DNA of 33,995 nt from a virus. The stretch covers positions 1-33,995 of the IMG/VR virus record IMGVR_UViG_3300044720_000012. One strand, 5' to 3'. Shown here piece after piece: positions 7,311 through 14,036 of this stretch. A program made the position numbers and the translations under genes. The notes beneath the pieces were generated by a model, which was not told where the DNA came from, did no database searches, and was given only the letters and a program-made list of their open reading frames with translations. Numbering within the stretch: the stretch's first letter is position 1; every line of letters begins with the position of its first letter.

Positions 7311-7325
7311 GTTCCCACCCCCTTC

Positions 7326-7348
7326 CTTCGGGAGGCGTCGGCCCGAAG
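7326..7348 (-). repeat. Short hairpin next to the 13-residue ORF
   Basis: The arms CTTCGGG (7326-7332) and CCCGAAG (7342-7348) are perfect 7-base complements with a 9-base loop. On the minus strand the hairpin immediately precedes, and its 3' arm partly forms, the purine-rich ribosome site of the 13-residue ORF. It could limit access to that site. No T-run follows. Confidence 0.4.
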
Positions 7349-7386
7349 TGGGCGTCGGCTCGGTGTCCTTCGGATGAGTCACGCCC

Positions 7387-7497
7387 TTAGCGCCGCTTGC
7401 CCTTGCGCCCGCCCATGACGTGGTGGCCGCCCATTGACTTGCGACCGGCGTGCATCGCCCGGACGTTGACCCTGCGGGGTCCGCGGTGCTTGGCCAA
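7387..7497 (-). CDS. Basic small protein, 36 aa
   Basis: A TTG start at 7497 has AGGAGG six bases upstream, inside the end of the preceding gene. The sequence begins MAKHRGPRRVNVRAMHAGRK and ends HHVMGGRKGKRR. Twelve Arg/Lys and four His in 36 residues make it strongly basic. It belongs with the 13- and 30-residue basic peptides of the same operon. A DNA-binding or capsid-lumen role is inferred from composition and position between portal and scaffold. Confidence 0.55.
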   Translation of the reverse strand: MAKHRGPRRVNVRAMHAGRKSMGGHHVMGGRKGKRR

Positions 7498-7498
7498 C

Positions 7499-7681
7499 TC
7501 AGTCCTCCTCGGTGGGGTCGCCGAAGGCAGGCGTGTGGGGGTTGGAAAGGTCGACCCCCTGGTCCTCGCTCGCCTTGCGGGTGATCTTGTACGGCTCGAT
7601 GTGACCGTCGAGCGTCCGCAGCATCACGGGATCGGAGCCGTACTCGTACTCACGGCCGGTGAATCGGGGGAGTCTGCCCAT
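7499..7681 (-). CDS. Small late protein, 60 aa
   Basis: The ATG at 7681 has GGGAG six bases upstream. The sequence begins MGRLPRFTGREYEYGSDPVM, followed by LRTLDGHIEPYKITRKASED and an acidic tail. It looks like a compact beta-rich domain with a disordered acidic end. It lies downstream of the portal and immediately upstream of the basic 36-residue protein. Function is unknown. Confidence 0.6.
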   Translation of the reverse strand: MGRLPRFTGREYEYGSDPVMLRTLDGHIEPYKITRKASEDQGVDLSNPHTPAFGDPTEED

Positions 7682-7727
7682 GTGTGTCTCCCATCATGTA
7701 GAGAAATATCTTGCGAAAACAACGACC

Positions 7728-7928
7728 TCAGGCGATTTCTTGGTCCGCCACCACGTAGAGCCACACGTCGGGCGGGAACACCCCCACCGTGTGGGCCTTC
7801 GGGATGGCGGTGGAGGCATCGACCACGCTCAGACAGCCGTGGCGGTCGATCTCCCATCGGGTGGCTTCGGGGAACGTGATGTGGGCGGCGGTGTTGTCGG
7901 GGTGGGTTGCGGTGACTCGGATGCTCAT
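7728..7928 (-). CDS. Small beta-rich late protein, 66 aa
   Basis: The ATG at 7928 overlaps the portal TGA (ATGA overlap). The sequence alternates hydrophobic and polar residues (MSIRVTATHPDNTAAHITFP, then VWLYVVADQEIA at the end), as in a small beta-sandwich. It is coupled to portal translation, so it may act with the portal or in head completion. No family is recognised. Confidence 0.6.
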   Translation of the reverse strand: MSIRVTATHPDNTAAHITFPEATRWEIDRHGCLSVVDASTAIPKAHTVGVFPPDVWLYVVADQEIA

Positions 7929-9658
7929 TTACGCCTCGCTCTCTGCCTCGCTCCTGGGGGGCCGGCCATCAGGCCTAATTGCTCCCGCTGGGTCATTCTG
8001 GCTTCGACCTCCTGCCAGTTGGGCCAGTTGTGGGCCTCAAGCCACGCCTTGCGGTCGATGGCTCCGAGTGCCATGGCGGTGTCGGCCTCGGCCGCTCTCG
8101 CCATCCGGGACGTGGGCTGCTTGCCACCGACCTCCACCCACAGCTCGTACTTGAGCGGGGTCTCGCCCTCGGGTCCAGGCATGTAGAAGTGCTTGCCTCG
8201 CAGCGCCAGTGAGGTCTGCTCGCCGCTCGGGCCGTTCACGGCGACGATGCGGGGGGCGGTGTAGTTCTCTACAACCAGCGCGGCGAGCAGTTGACCGACT
8301 CCACGCAGCGCCCGTTCCAGGTTTCGAAGGGCAGCTCGCACCCGGACGAACGCGGCCTCCTGAACCTGGTCGAGCACTCCCTGAGCAGCTCGGTGAGTTG
8401 GCGTAGCTCCTCTGGTGACGGCCGAGAGTCCACTGATCCGCTCCATCTCCTTGATCCAGAACTCCACCATCTGGAACACCATGTCGGGCATCTTGGGCGG
8501 GTCGATCCAGCCCACCTCCGAACCGGCGTTCTTGGTCAGGCGCTGTCCCGGACGGTTCACGATCTTGGTGCGGCCGATGTTGGCCCGTGAGTCCTCCACC
8601 CAGTTGGGGTTGCCGATCAGCTCGGCGTTGGCCTGGAGGCTCGTGAGGAGGCGGTTCACGCTGTCCTGGGGCTGGGCCAGGTGCTCGACCAGGCTCATCC
8701 CCCAGAACTCCCCCAGCTCCTGGAGGACGTAGCGGGTGTAGGGGGGCTGGCCGTGGTCCCACAGGTCGGTGACCGGCACGTCGATGAGCACGGTCTCCCC
8801 GGTGAACACCACCAGACGCCACACCGCCTGGGTGTAGGTCTCGCCCTCCTGGTCCTCCTCGGTCTCGTTCTCCTTGATCCAGCACTCGAACAGGGTCACC
8901 CCGCCCTCGTGGCTGGCGTGCTCCCGTGCCTGGCCGGGCCTGCCGTAGCTCGGATTGGACCCACCGCTCACCATGGAGCCGGGGTTGGCCATCGGCTCGC
9001 GGGTGTTGCCGTACAGCTCCTCACGGGTGTCGAGCCGCTCGTCGTTGCCGTCCACGTCCCAGGTGCCGGGGAAGCGCCGCTCCAGCTCGTCGCGGCTCAC
9101 CCGGCGGGCCTCGATGATGAACTCGGCGTCGTCGAAGTCGGTGGCGTTGGGGTCGATGTACATGGCCCAGGGGTCGACCCGGCACATCACGGCGTTGCCC
9201 ATCCCGTCGTCCTCGGCCGGGTCCCAGACGCTCTTGAAGAACCCGGTGCCGAACACCATGGCGTCCCACAGCACCTGCTCCAGGGGCTTGTCGAAGTCCT
9301 TGGCCATCCACAGGCTCTGGAGAACGGTTTTCAGGTCATTGCATATCTTCTGGAGAAGCTGTGCATAAGGCGAGCCGGGGTCGGCCGAGGGGTTCAGGTC
9401 GAGTATCTGGCGCTGGTCGGTCATCCAGCCCACCAGGGCGTGGATGATCGGGTAGACCTCCGATGCCTGGGGAGAGGGCAGCCACGACTGGCGCAGGTCG
9501 CCGTAGTAGCGGTTGTGGAGCAGGCGGTAGTTGCGGTTCCAGCCGGCCAGGCGGTGACGCTTGACCTGCCTCGCTCTGCCGAACAAGGCCCGCATCTTCT
9601 GGGTGAGGTCGTAGTCCTCGGTGATCTGGACGATGTCGGTGGTCGCGATGAGCGTCAC
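7925..9658 (-). CDS. Portal protein
   Basis: The product is 577 residues, starting at a GTG right after the previous TAA with GGAAGG eight bases upstream. Size, position after the large terminase, and sequence features fit a portal protein: VLWDAMVFGTGFFKSVWDPA near 128-147, a DPWAMYIDPNATDFDDAEFI segment with acidic turns, a long helical part around QPQDSVNRLLTSLQANAELI, and an RAAQGVLDQVQEAAFVRVRA helix region near 430-450. Portals form the dodecameric ring at one capsid vertex through which terminase drives DNA. The C-terminus is basic (GARQRARRK). Confidence 0.8.
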   Translation of the reverse strand: MTLIATTDIVQITEDYDLTQKMRALFGRARQVKRHRLAGWNRNYRLLHNRYYGDLRQSWLPSPQASEVYPIIHALVGWMTDQRQILDLNPSADPGSPYAQLLQKICNDLKTVLQSLWMAKDFDKPLEQVLWDAMVFGTGFFKSVWDPAEDDGMGNAVMCRVDPWAMYIDPNATDFDDAEFIIEARRVSRDELERRFPGTWDVDGNDERLDTREELYGNTREPMANPGSMVSGGSNPSYGRPGQAREHASHEGGVTLFECWIKENETEEDQEGETYTQAVWRLVVFTGETVLIDVPVTDLWDHGQPPYTRYVLQELGEFWGMSLVEHLAQPQDSVNRLLTSLQANAELIGNPNWVEDSRANIGRTKIVNRPGQRLTKNAGSEVGWIDPPKMPDMVFQMVEFWIKEMERISGLSAVTRGATPTHRAAQGVLDQVQEAAFVRVRAALRNLERALRGVGQLLAALVVENYTAPRIVAVNGPSGEQTSLALRGKHFYMPGPEGETPLKYELWVEVGGKQPTSRMARAAEADTAMALGAIDRKAWLEAHNWPNWQEVEARMTQREQLGLMAGPPGARQRARRK

Positions 9659-10000
9659 TTACAGCGCCTTCCCGTACCGCTTGGCGATCTGCTCGGCCCC
9701 GTCGTCGGTCACGCCGCACGCTTCCTTGTCCTGGATGTCCACCGGTTCGTAGTGGTGGGCGAAGCCCATGCGCTCGCTCATTTGGTCGCCCTTGCGGTGG
9801 AGTTCGGAGCGGAACTGGGCCGAGTTGTGGATCACCGTCCCGACCGAGTTGTTGAAATGCGGCTCGAAGCCACGGCGGTGGACCCCGGCGAAGTCCCACA
9901 CCCGCGACATCATGAGGCCATCTGCGGGGCATCTGGGGGGCTCTCGGGTCGTCGTGGTGAGTCGAGCGCCGCACACGCACTTCCATTCGAGCCGGATCAC
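9659..10000 (-). CDS. Zinc-finger-like late protein, 113 aa
   Basis: I chose the GTG at 10000 because it overlaps the TGA of the upstream gene (GTGA) and gives a protein starting VIRLEWKCVCGARLTTTT. Two Cys pairs (KCVCG and a later RCPADG) suggest a small zinc ribbon at residues 7-25. The rest is helical, with FNNSVGTVIHNSAQFRSELH and MSERMGFAHHYEPVDIQDKE. Small proteins with this plan occur next to terminase or portal genes in phages. Function is unknown. Confidence 0.6.
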   Translation of the reverse strand: MIRLEWKCVCGARLTTTTREPPRCPADGLMMSRVWDFAGVHRRGFEPHFNNSVGTVIHNSAQFRSELHRKGDQMSERMGFAHHYEPVDIQDKEACGVTDDGAEQIAKRYGKAL

Positions 10001-10164
10001 TCGTCCCACCCCGGCACGGGCTCCAACTCGGGTTCGGGTTCGATCATCGGAGTAGGGGACTGGGCCATCTCGATCTGGGTGAACCACGTCTTGACGATCC
10101 GCATCCCGTGGCTCCTCACAATCTCGTCCAGGGCGTCGTAGGGGTCATCCGGCCATGTCGGCAT
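9997..10164 (-). CDS. Small protein overlapping the terminase end, 55 aa
   Basis: An ATG at 10164 lies inside the last codons of the terminase gene with a GGAGGA five bases upstream, a strong ribosome site. The product begins MPTWPDDPYDALDEIVRSHG and ends EPEPELEPVPGWDE. It is acidic, with a Pro/Glu-rich C-terminus. The stop overlaps the next gene's GTG. The gene overlaps TerL by 20 bases. Function is unknown. Confidence 0.6.
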   Translation of the reverse strand: MPTWPDDPYDALDEIVRSHGMRIVKTWFTQIEMAQSPTPMIEPEPELEPVPGWDE

Positions 10165-11836
10165 AGGGGTCCTCCCACTCGCTAGACATGATGGGGGCGG
10201 TGAGCTTGGGGTTCTTGGCCGGGCCGGTCTCGGCCTGGCCGGGCACGAAGGGCAGGGGACCCTCGTAGTTGGAGCAGATGTAGGCCTGGCTCAGGGCGCT
10301 CACGGCGTCGTCGTAGCCCGCCGGGTCGGCGTTGGTGAAGCCGATCCCCGAGTTCTTGGCCACGTAGTCCCGCATCTGCTCGAAGGTCACCTCGTCGTGG
10401 ATCCCCGCCCCCAGGGGACCATTGCCACCCGCGAGGACGAGGTGCTTGAGGTAGCCGACCTGTTGCTCCTTGCGGTTCCAGTTGGAGAACCACCCGTGCG
10501 CCGGGCTGAGCGCACCGGGCACCCGGTCGGCCTGGCGGTGCCGCCAGACGTTGGGGTAGCCCGACGCGATGACGGTGGCGATGGTGCCGTAGCCGGGACC
10601 GTTGACCTCCGTGGAGACCATGGCGTTGCCGAAATACTTGCCGACCTTGACCAGCTCGTAGCCGAACTGGATGGGGTCCACGTAGCCGTGCCACACCGCG
10701 ACCTGCTCGTAGGTGCGGCGGTTGATGACCTGGATGCAGGCCCGGTCGTTCTGGGTTGAGTAGGTGGGGTCGCCGGCCACGAAGTAGTCGTTGTCGGGGT
10801 GGGGCTTGCGGTAGACCGTCAGCATCCCCTTGCCGTCGCCGTGGCTGTTGGCGAAGAACTCCCCGGTCTCGGCCACGATGAACCCGACCATGCCCCGCTC
10901 GGGCTTGTAGCACTCCTTGAGCTTGGGCAGGGGGAACACGTTGGTTCCCGTGGCCAGGAAGGCGTCACCGGGGGTGGACGGGTACTCCTGGTTGAACTTG
11001 TCGACATCACCGTTCTTCTGCTCGATCTTCCACCGACGCCAGGCCAGGCGGTTCTCATCGAGCCCCAGGTTGTCCCGTAGCCACCGCTCGTCGGTGTCGG
11101 GGTAGTCGCAGGTGGGGTCGAGCATGGCGTGCTGCGCGGTGTACTCGTAGTGCTTCCACCAGGGGAAGAACAACGGTGCGTAGTCGTTGCCGCCCACCTC
11201 GGCCCGCTTCCAGGTCGAGTGGAAGTAGTCCCCCATGCCGTTCGCGGTGGACTCGATCACCACCAGGGTCCGGGGCCGGTTGGGGATGGCCTCGCCTAGG
11301 CCGTTCCACAGTTCCTCGGGCTCGTCCCAGAACGCCACCTCGGATGCATGGACCCCGGTGAGGGTCATGCCGCGGGCACTGGCCACGTTCCTCGCGGTCG
11401 CCACCTCCATGGAGGACAGGTGGTCCCAGAGGAACCGGCGCTGGGTGTCGCTCTGGAGCTTGTAGGCCCGCCGGCCGGGCCAGGTGCGCCAGTAGAGGCG
11501 GGTCTTTTCGAACAGCGCACGGGTGGAATCGGTGTTGTGGGCGATCACCAGCTGGGCCGAGCCGGGGTGGAAGAAGTTCCAGAGGAACAACAGGCCCTCG
11601 GTCAGCGTCGAGATGCCGAGCTGGCGACCCTTCAAGACGATGATCCGCACCGGCTGGTTGGCGTTGTACTGCCGCTCGATCTCGGCCACCATCTCCCGCT
11701 GCGCCCAGCCGAAGTCCACCAGGCACCCGTGCTCGTCGATGTGGGTGGCGTGGATGTCGAAGGGCGAGAGGCGGTTGTCCTTGTCCTTGATGGTGAGGGT
11801 GTTCAGCCACTTGTCGAGCTTGAGGGGCTTCACCAT
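10145..11836 (-). CDS. Terminase large subunit
   Basis: The product is 563 residues and starts at the ATG overlapping the previous TGA. The ATPase motifs are visible: a Walker A-type LKGRQLGISTLT at about 69-79, a Walker B-type SEVAFWDE at about 165-172, and the coupling motif VVIESTANG near 192-200. The nuclease domain has the expected acidic positions: AGDPTYS (Asp356), STEVNGPG (Glu410) and AGYDDAVSA (Asp509/510). The enzyme packages DNA through the portal and cuts the concatemer. The portal follows two small genes later. This is the most secure call in the window. Confidence 0.93.
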   Translation of the reverse strand: MVKPLKLDKWLNTLTIKDKDNRLSPFDIHATHIDEHGCLVDFGWAQREMVAEIERQYNANQPVRIIVLKGRQLGISTLTEGLLFLWNFFHPGSAQLVIAHNTDSTRALFEKTRLYWRTWPGRRAYKLQSDTQRRFLWDHLSSMEVATARNVASARGMTLTGVHASEVAFWDEPEELWNGLGEAIPNRPRTLVVIESTANGMGDYFHSTWKRAEVGGNDYAPLFFPWWKHYEYTAQHAMLDPTCDYPDTDERWLRDNLGLDENRLAWRRWKIEQKNGDVDKFNQEYPSTPGDAFLATGTNVFPLPKLKECYKPERGMVGFIVAETGEFFANSHGDGKGMLTVYRKPHPDNDYFVAGDPTYSTQNDRACIQVINRRTYEQVAVWHGYVDPIQFGYELVKVGKYFGNAMVSTEVNGPGYGTIATVIASGYPNVWRHRQADRVPGALSPAHGWFSNWNRKEQQVGYLKHLVLAGGNGPLGAGIHDEVTFEQMRDYVAKNSGIGFTNADPAGYDDAVSALSQAYICSNYEGPLPFVPGQAETGPAKNPKLTAPIMSSEWEDPYADMAG

Positions 11837-12075
11837 CAGGCTTCCCACAGATCGACGAGGTGCTTCTGGTAGCGGTGGAGCCACCCGACTAAGGACCAGC
11901 GCAGCCACGTCATGTGCCACCAGTAGCGGCGGTACACCGGACCCCAGGCACCAGCGGCGGTGTTCACCCGGACCCCTCGGAGCCAGTTCTTCCAGCAGTT
12001 GGGGCACAGGAAGAACCAGCCGTAGTTCTTCGCCCGTGGGTCCTTGGACCAGGAGTCGTAGAGGCCCCTATTCAC
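11836..12075 (-). CDS. Trp-rich small protein, 79 aa
   Basis: The GTG at 12075 overlaps the upstream TGA, and the TGA overlaps the terminase ATG, so it is translationally coupled on both sides. It has 11 Trp in 79 residues and one CPNCW pair, with a basic-aromatic middle (GPVYRRYWWHMTWLRW). There is no clear membrane segment. It could be a membrane-surface or nucleic-acid-binding accessory of packaging, but I do not recognise the family. Confidence 0.6.
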   Translation of the reverse strand: MNRGLYDSWSKDPRAKNYGWFFLCPNCWKNWLRGVRVNTAAGAWGPVYRRYWWHMTWLRWSLVGWLHRYQKHLVDLWEA

Positions 12076-12359
12076 CAGGTGGTCCCCTTAAAGGCGGGAT
12101 CGTCGGTCTGCGGCTCAAGCTCTTGCTCCCATGGAGGCAGCCAGTCAGGAGCGCCTTTGCCCTCACCCAACAGGTCCACCTGGATGGCGGTCTCCTGCTG
12201 GTCCTGATCCTCGGGGGGTTGCGGATTGATCACCGAGTTCACCGCCGAAGCGATGGCCGTGGCCGAATCGCTCACGGTCTTGGTGATCAACCGGGCCAGC
12301 ACGTAGAGCGAGGCGAGGAGCACCACGGCCGTCAGCGCCACCGCACCGAGGACGATCAC
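12072..12359 (-). CDS. Single-pass membrane protein, 95 aa
   Basis: The GTG at 12359 overlaps the upstream TGA. An N-terminal transmembrane segment covers about residues 2-25 (GAVALTAVVLLASLYVLARL). The remaining 70 residues are hydrophilic, Gln/Glu/Pro-rich and probably cytoplasmic. Its place just before the terminase is unusual for a holin, and no family is recognised. A lysis or membrane-anchoring role is possible. Confidence 0.6.
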   Translation of the reverse strand: MIVLGAVALTAVVLLASLYVLARLITKTVSDSATAIASAVNSVINPQPPEDQDQQETAIQVDLLGEGKGAPDWLPPWEQELEPQTDDPAFKGTTW

Positions 12360-12724
12360 TCGACCCCGAGCTGGGTCACGATCTTGCGGAACTCGGCCTC
12401 GGCCTTGTCCTCGGTCGGTTCCTTCTTCTCAAGCTCCAGAGCGATCTTGGCTGCCTGCAACCGGATGTAAGGCGGGGCCGTGGGACGGACACAGGCGTGG
12501 ATGGCGGCGATGGCCTTCTCCTTGAGGGTTAGTGCCTCAAAGGCGGCGTCAAGAGCGTCAGCCTCGTCCTCCGGGCTTGGGCCGTGGCACCACCTCTCGT
12601 AGTCCAGCCGGGCGTTCCCGGTTGACCACTTCTGGTATAGCCACGGGTACCTGTCGTCGTCCAACTCGACCGGGTCCTCCGGACTCGACCCGATCGGCGT
12701 CCCGTCCTCGTGGTAGATCGGCAT
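12356..12724 (-). CDS. Acidic helical protein, possible small terminase subunit
   Basis: The ATG at 12724 gives 122 residues, MPIYHEDGTPIGSSPEDPVE and onward. Third positions are GC-rich throughout, unlike the overlapping frame of the upstream gene. The C-terminal half is helical (TLKEKAIAAIHACVRPTAPP, then RLQAAKIALELEKKEPTEDK) and resembles the helical repeats of some small terminases. Position three genes before TerL fits, but no helix-turn-helix is obvious in the N-terminus. I rate the terminase reading as a guess. Confidence 0.6.
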   Translation of the reverse strand: MPIYHEDGTPIGSSPEDPVELDDDRYPWLYQKWSTGNARLDYERWCHGPSPEDEADALDAAFEALTLKEKAIAAIHACVRPTAPPYIRLQAAKIALELEKKEPTEDKAEAEFRKIVTQLGVE

Positions 12725-12905
12725 CAGCCTCAACCGTAGACCCCAACTTCGCTGGTGTGAAGCGGTCCTCCACCAGAGAGCGCACGAACAGAGCCGGCGA
12801 GCGGAACCCCTCCTTCGTCGCACGGGCAGCCACCCGCTCATAGGCCGACTCGTTGACCCAGAAGGTCAGGGATCTCTGGGGCTCCCCCGTTCTCTTGGGC
12901 TTCAT
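12558..12905 (-). CDS. Ribbon-helix-helix (Arc/CopG-type) protein
   Basis: The ATG at 12905 begins MKPKRTGEPQRSLTFWVNES. Residues 10-50 match the ribbon-helix-helix plan: a beta strand (RSLTFWV) then two helices (ESAYERVAARATKEG and SPALFVRSLVEDRF). Such proteins bind DNA as dimers, often at direct repeats. A pair of TCCTACARATT repeats lies just upstream at 12906-12936, so autoregulation of the late operon is likely. After residue 60 the frame overlaps the next gene by 167 bases and loses coding bias, so the real tail may be shorter, shifted or disordered. No ribosome site; a leaderless mRNA is predicted. Confidence 0.65.
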   Translation of the reverse strand: MKPKRTGEPQRSLTFWVNESAYERVAARATKEGFRSPALFVRSLVEDRFTPAKLGSTVEADADLPRGRDADRVESGGPGRVGRRQVPVAIPEVVNRERPAGLREVVPRPKPGGRG

Positions 12906-12941
12906 TCCTACAGATTACCCTCAGGTCCTACAAATTGTCAG
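12906..12941 (-). promoter_or_regulatory. Late-operon promoter with direct-repeat operators
   Basis: On the minus strand a -35-like CTGACA (12936-12941) and a -10-like TAATCT (12912-12917) are separated by 18 bases. The -10 ends six bases before the ATG, which predicts a leaderless mRNA. Two direct repeats, read on the plus strand as TCCTACAGATT (12906-12916) and TCCTACAAATT (12926-12936), have a 20-bp period (two helical turns), one overlapping the -10 and one next to the -35. This is the layout expected for an RHH repressor operator. Confidence 0.5.
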
Positions 12942-13124
12942 TCACTTGCCCGGATTTCTCGCTATCGGGGCTTGTCCAATCTGTGCGGTGGGCTGGCGAC
13001 GGCGTGGCCCAGTCGGGATAGGGGCCGGGGTGGGGAGGGGAGGGGTACACACCCTGTCACCCCCTTCGATCAGTCTGTAGACGTCGTCGGTCGTGCGGTG
13101 GCTGTGTGCTCCCGCCGCTTGCAT
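12942..13124 (-). CDS. Doubtful small ORF, 60 aa
   Basis: The frame begins MQAAGAHSHRTTDDVYRLIE and continues with a Pro/Arg-rich tail. It ends exactly at the -35 region of the late promoter. GC at third positions is only moderate and no strong ribosome site is present. The stretch also holds the run of G tracts described at 13021-13045 on the opposite strand. It may be non-coding regulatory DNA. Confidence 0.25.
   Translation of the reverse strand: MQAAGAHSHRTTDDVYRLIEGGDRVCTPPLPTPAPIPTGPRRRQPTAQIGQAPIARNPGK
13021..13045 (+). other. G-quadruplex-type motif
   Basis: Five consecutive runs of exactly four G are separated by loops of CC, T, A and A. Short loops of one or two bases are those expected for a very stable parallel quadruplex. 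It lies on the plus strand, that is the template strand for the leftward genes here, about 80-105 bases upstream of the late promoter. Confidence 0.6.
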
Positions 13125-13142
13125 CAGTCGGATGCTGAGTCG

Positions 13143-13214
13143 TCAGCGCACGGTGGTGTAGCCCAGCAGGATCAGCACCACGAGCACGATGAGCACCACG
13201 ACCAGCGGACTCAT
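13143..13214 (-). CDS. Tiny single-membrane-segment peptide, 23 aa
   Basis: The ORF reads MSPLVVVLIVLVVLILLGYT then TVR. Its ATG overlaps the TGA of the upstream two-span membrane protein (ATGA). Nearly the whole chain is one hydrophobic helix. The exact coupling to another membrane gene makes it a credible holin- or antiholin-like partner, although the length is minimal. Confidence 0.5.
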   Translation of the reverse strand: MSPLVVVLIVLVVLILLGYTTVR

Positions 13215-13372
13215 GCGAAGAACAGCAGGCCGAGAGCCGTGAAGAACAGGCCGACGCACACGATGCGCCACCACTGGGGCTCGAACACGGCCGCGATGGC
13301 GAAGAAGATGGCCGAGACGAGGAACAGGGCCTGGGCGGTGTCTGCGTTCTGCTTGACGATGGAAGCGAGCAT
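13211..13372 (-). CDS. Two-span membrane protein, 53 aa (holin-like)
   Basis: The product begins MLASIVKQNADTAQALFLVS. Two hydrophobic segments are seen at about residues 15-30 and 35-53, joined by a short EPQWWR loop. This size and topology fit a small holin, and a 23-residue membrane peptide is coupled downstream. The lysin-like gene is far away at 26548-27114, so a lysis role is only a suggestion. Confidence 0.5.
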   Translation of the reverse strand: MLASIVKQNADTAQALFLVSAIFFAIAAVFEPQWWRIVCVGLFFTALGLLFFA

Positions 13373-13454
13373 GGGTGACAGGCTACCCAGTGGGGGCAGG
13401 GTTACCCCATTGCGGTTGTGGACAATGGCTTAGAACGAAGCTGGGGACGCGAAG

Positions 13455-13484
13455 AAACCCCGGCCCGTACCGGCACCGGGGTTT
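13455..13484. terminator. Bidirectional hairpin terminator
   Basis: Nine-base arms AAACCCCGG (13455-13463) and CCGGGGTTT (13476-13484) enclose a 12-base loop. On the plus strand TTTT runs into TC; on the minus strand the stem is followed by TTTCTT. It lies about 30 bases past the last gene (ending 13514) of the small-gene cassette, so it probably ends that leftward transcript. Confidence 0.65.
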
Positions 13485-13513
13485 TCTCGCTGAGTCTCTA
13501 GGGTCGAGACCAG

Positions 13514-13654
13514 TCATCCATAACGACACCTTCCGCACTCATTGACTGGGCCGCCATGGAAACTGAGGCCCTTGACTGGCCACGCACCTAATCCGCCGCA
13601 CTTGTCACAAGTAGTGTTCGCTGCTTGGATGGCGTGTTCCGTGGGGACGATCAT
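13514..13654 (-). CDS. Zinc-knuckle small protein, 46 aa
   Basis: The ATG overlaps the upstream TGA (ATGA). The sequence has two Cys pairs, CDKCGG near residue 16 and ECGRCRYG at the C-terminus, consistent with a single zinc ribbon of the DnaJ-like CxxCxG type. It is the last gene before the terminator at 13455-13484. Function is unknown; such mini-proteins often modulate host nucleic-acid enzymes. Confidence 0.6.
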   Translation of the reverse strand: MIVPTEHAIQAANTTCDKCGGLGAWPVKGLSFHGGPVNECGRCRYG

Positions 13655-13863
13655 GATGCACGCTCAAGGCCGGGCCGTTCGACTTCTAGGCTCGTGTAAC
13701 GGACCCACGAGCCGCCCCGGCCGTTGACCGGTTCGACGTAGCAGTCCTCTCGCCCGTAAGCCTGCTTTACGTTCTTGATCTTGACCGGTACGAAAGCCTG
13801 CGTTCCGCCGACCTTCCACAAGGCGTGCTGGTTCATGAGTGCCTGCATTTCGGCGTAGGTCAT
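13651..13863 (-). CDS. Hypothetical small protein, 70 aa
   Basis: The start ATG at 13863 overlaps the stop of the upstream zinc protein (ATGA) with GGGAAG upstream. The sequence (MTYAEMQALMNQHALWKVGG, then QAFVPVKIKNVKQAYGREDC and GSWVRYTSLEVERP) suggests a short helix followed by a small beta domain, as in SH3-like folds. No family is recognised. Confidence 0.6.
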   Translation of the reverse strand: MTYAEMQALMNQHALWKVGGTQAFVPVKIKNVKQAYGREDCYVEPVNGRGGSWVRYTSLEVERPGLERAS

Positions 13864-14036
13864 GACTTCCCGCCCCAAAGCCGCACGACCTCATCGGCCG
13901 TAGGCATGCGTCGGCCAGCAGGAGACTGCTCATAGCAGGAGAGGCAGAGAATCCCTTTCACCCGTCCGGCGTAGTTGTTATCCGGAAACACTTCCAGCGG
14001 GTCGACTTCCCGCCCGCATGCGTTGCAGGCGCTCAT
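13860..14036 (-). CDS. Zinc-ribbon small protein, 58 aa
   Basis: The product starts MSACNACGREVDPLEVFPDN. The Cys pairs CNACG and CLSCY are 27 residues apart, a zinc-ribbon layout. The ATG overlaps the upstream TGA, and its own TGA overlaps the next ATG. It belongs to a chain of five tiny overlapping genes. Function is unknown. Confidence 0.6.
   Translation of the reverse strand: MSACNACGREVDPLEVFPDNNYAGRVKGILCLSCYEQSPAGRRMPTADEVVRLWGGKS

Noticed and set aside
8681-10141. Long plus-strand open frame of 486 codons opposite the portal gene
   Set aside because: It is the antisense of the portal and neighbouring genes; composition is Val/Gly/His-rich with no motif, as expected for a mirror frame of GC-rich codons.
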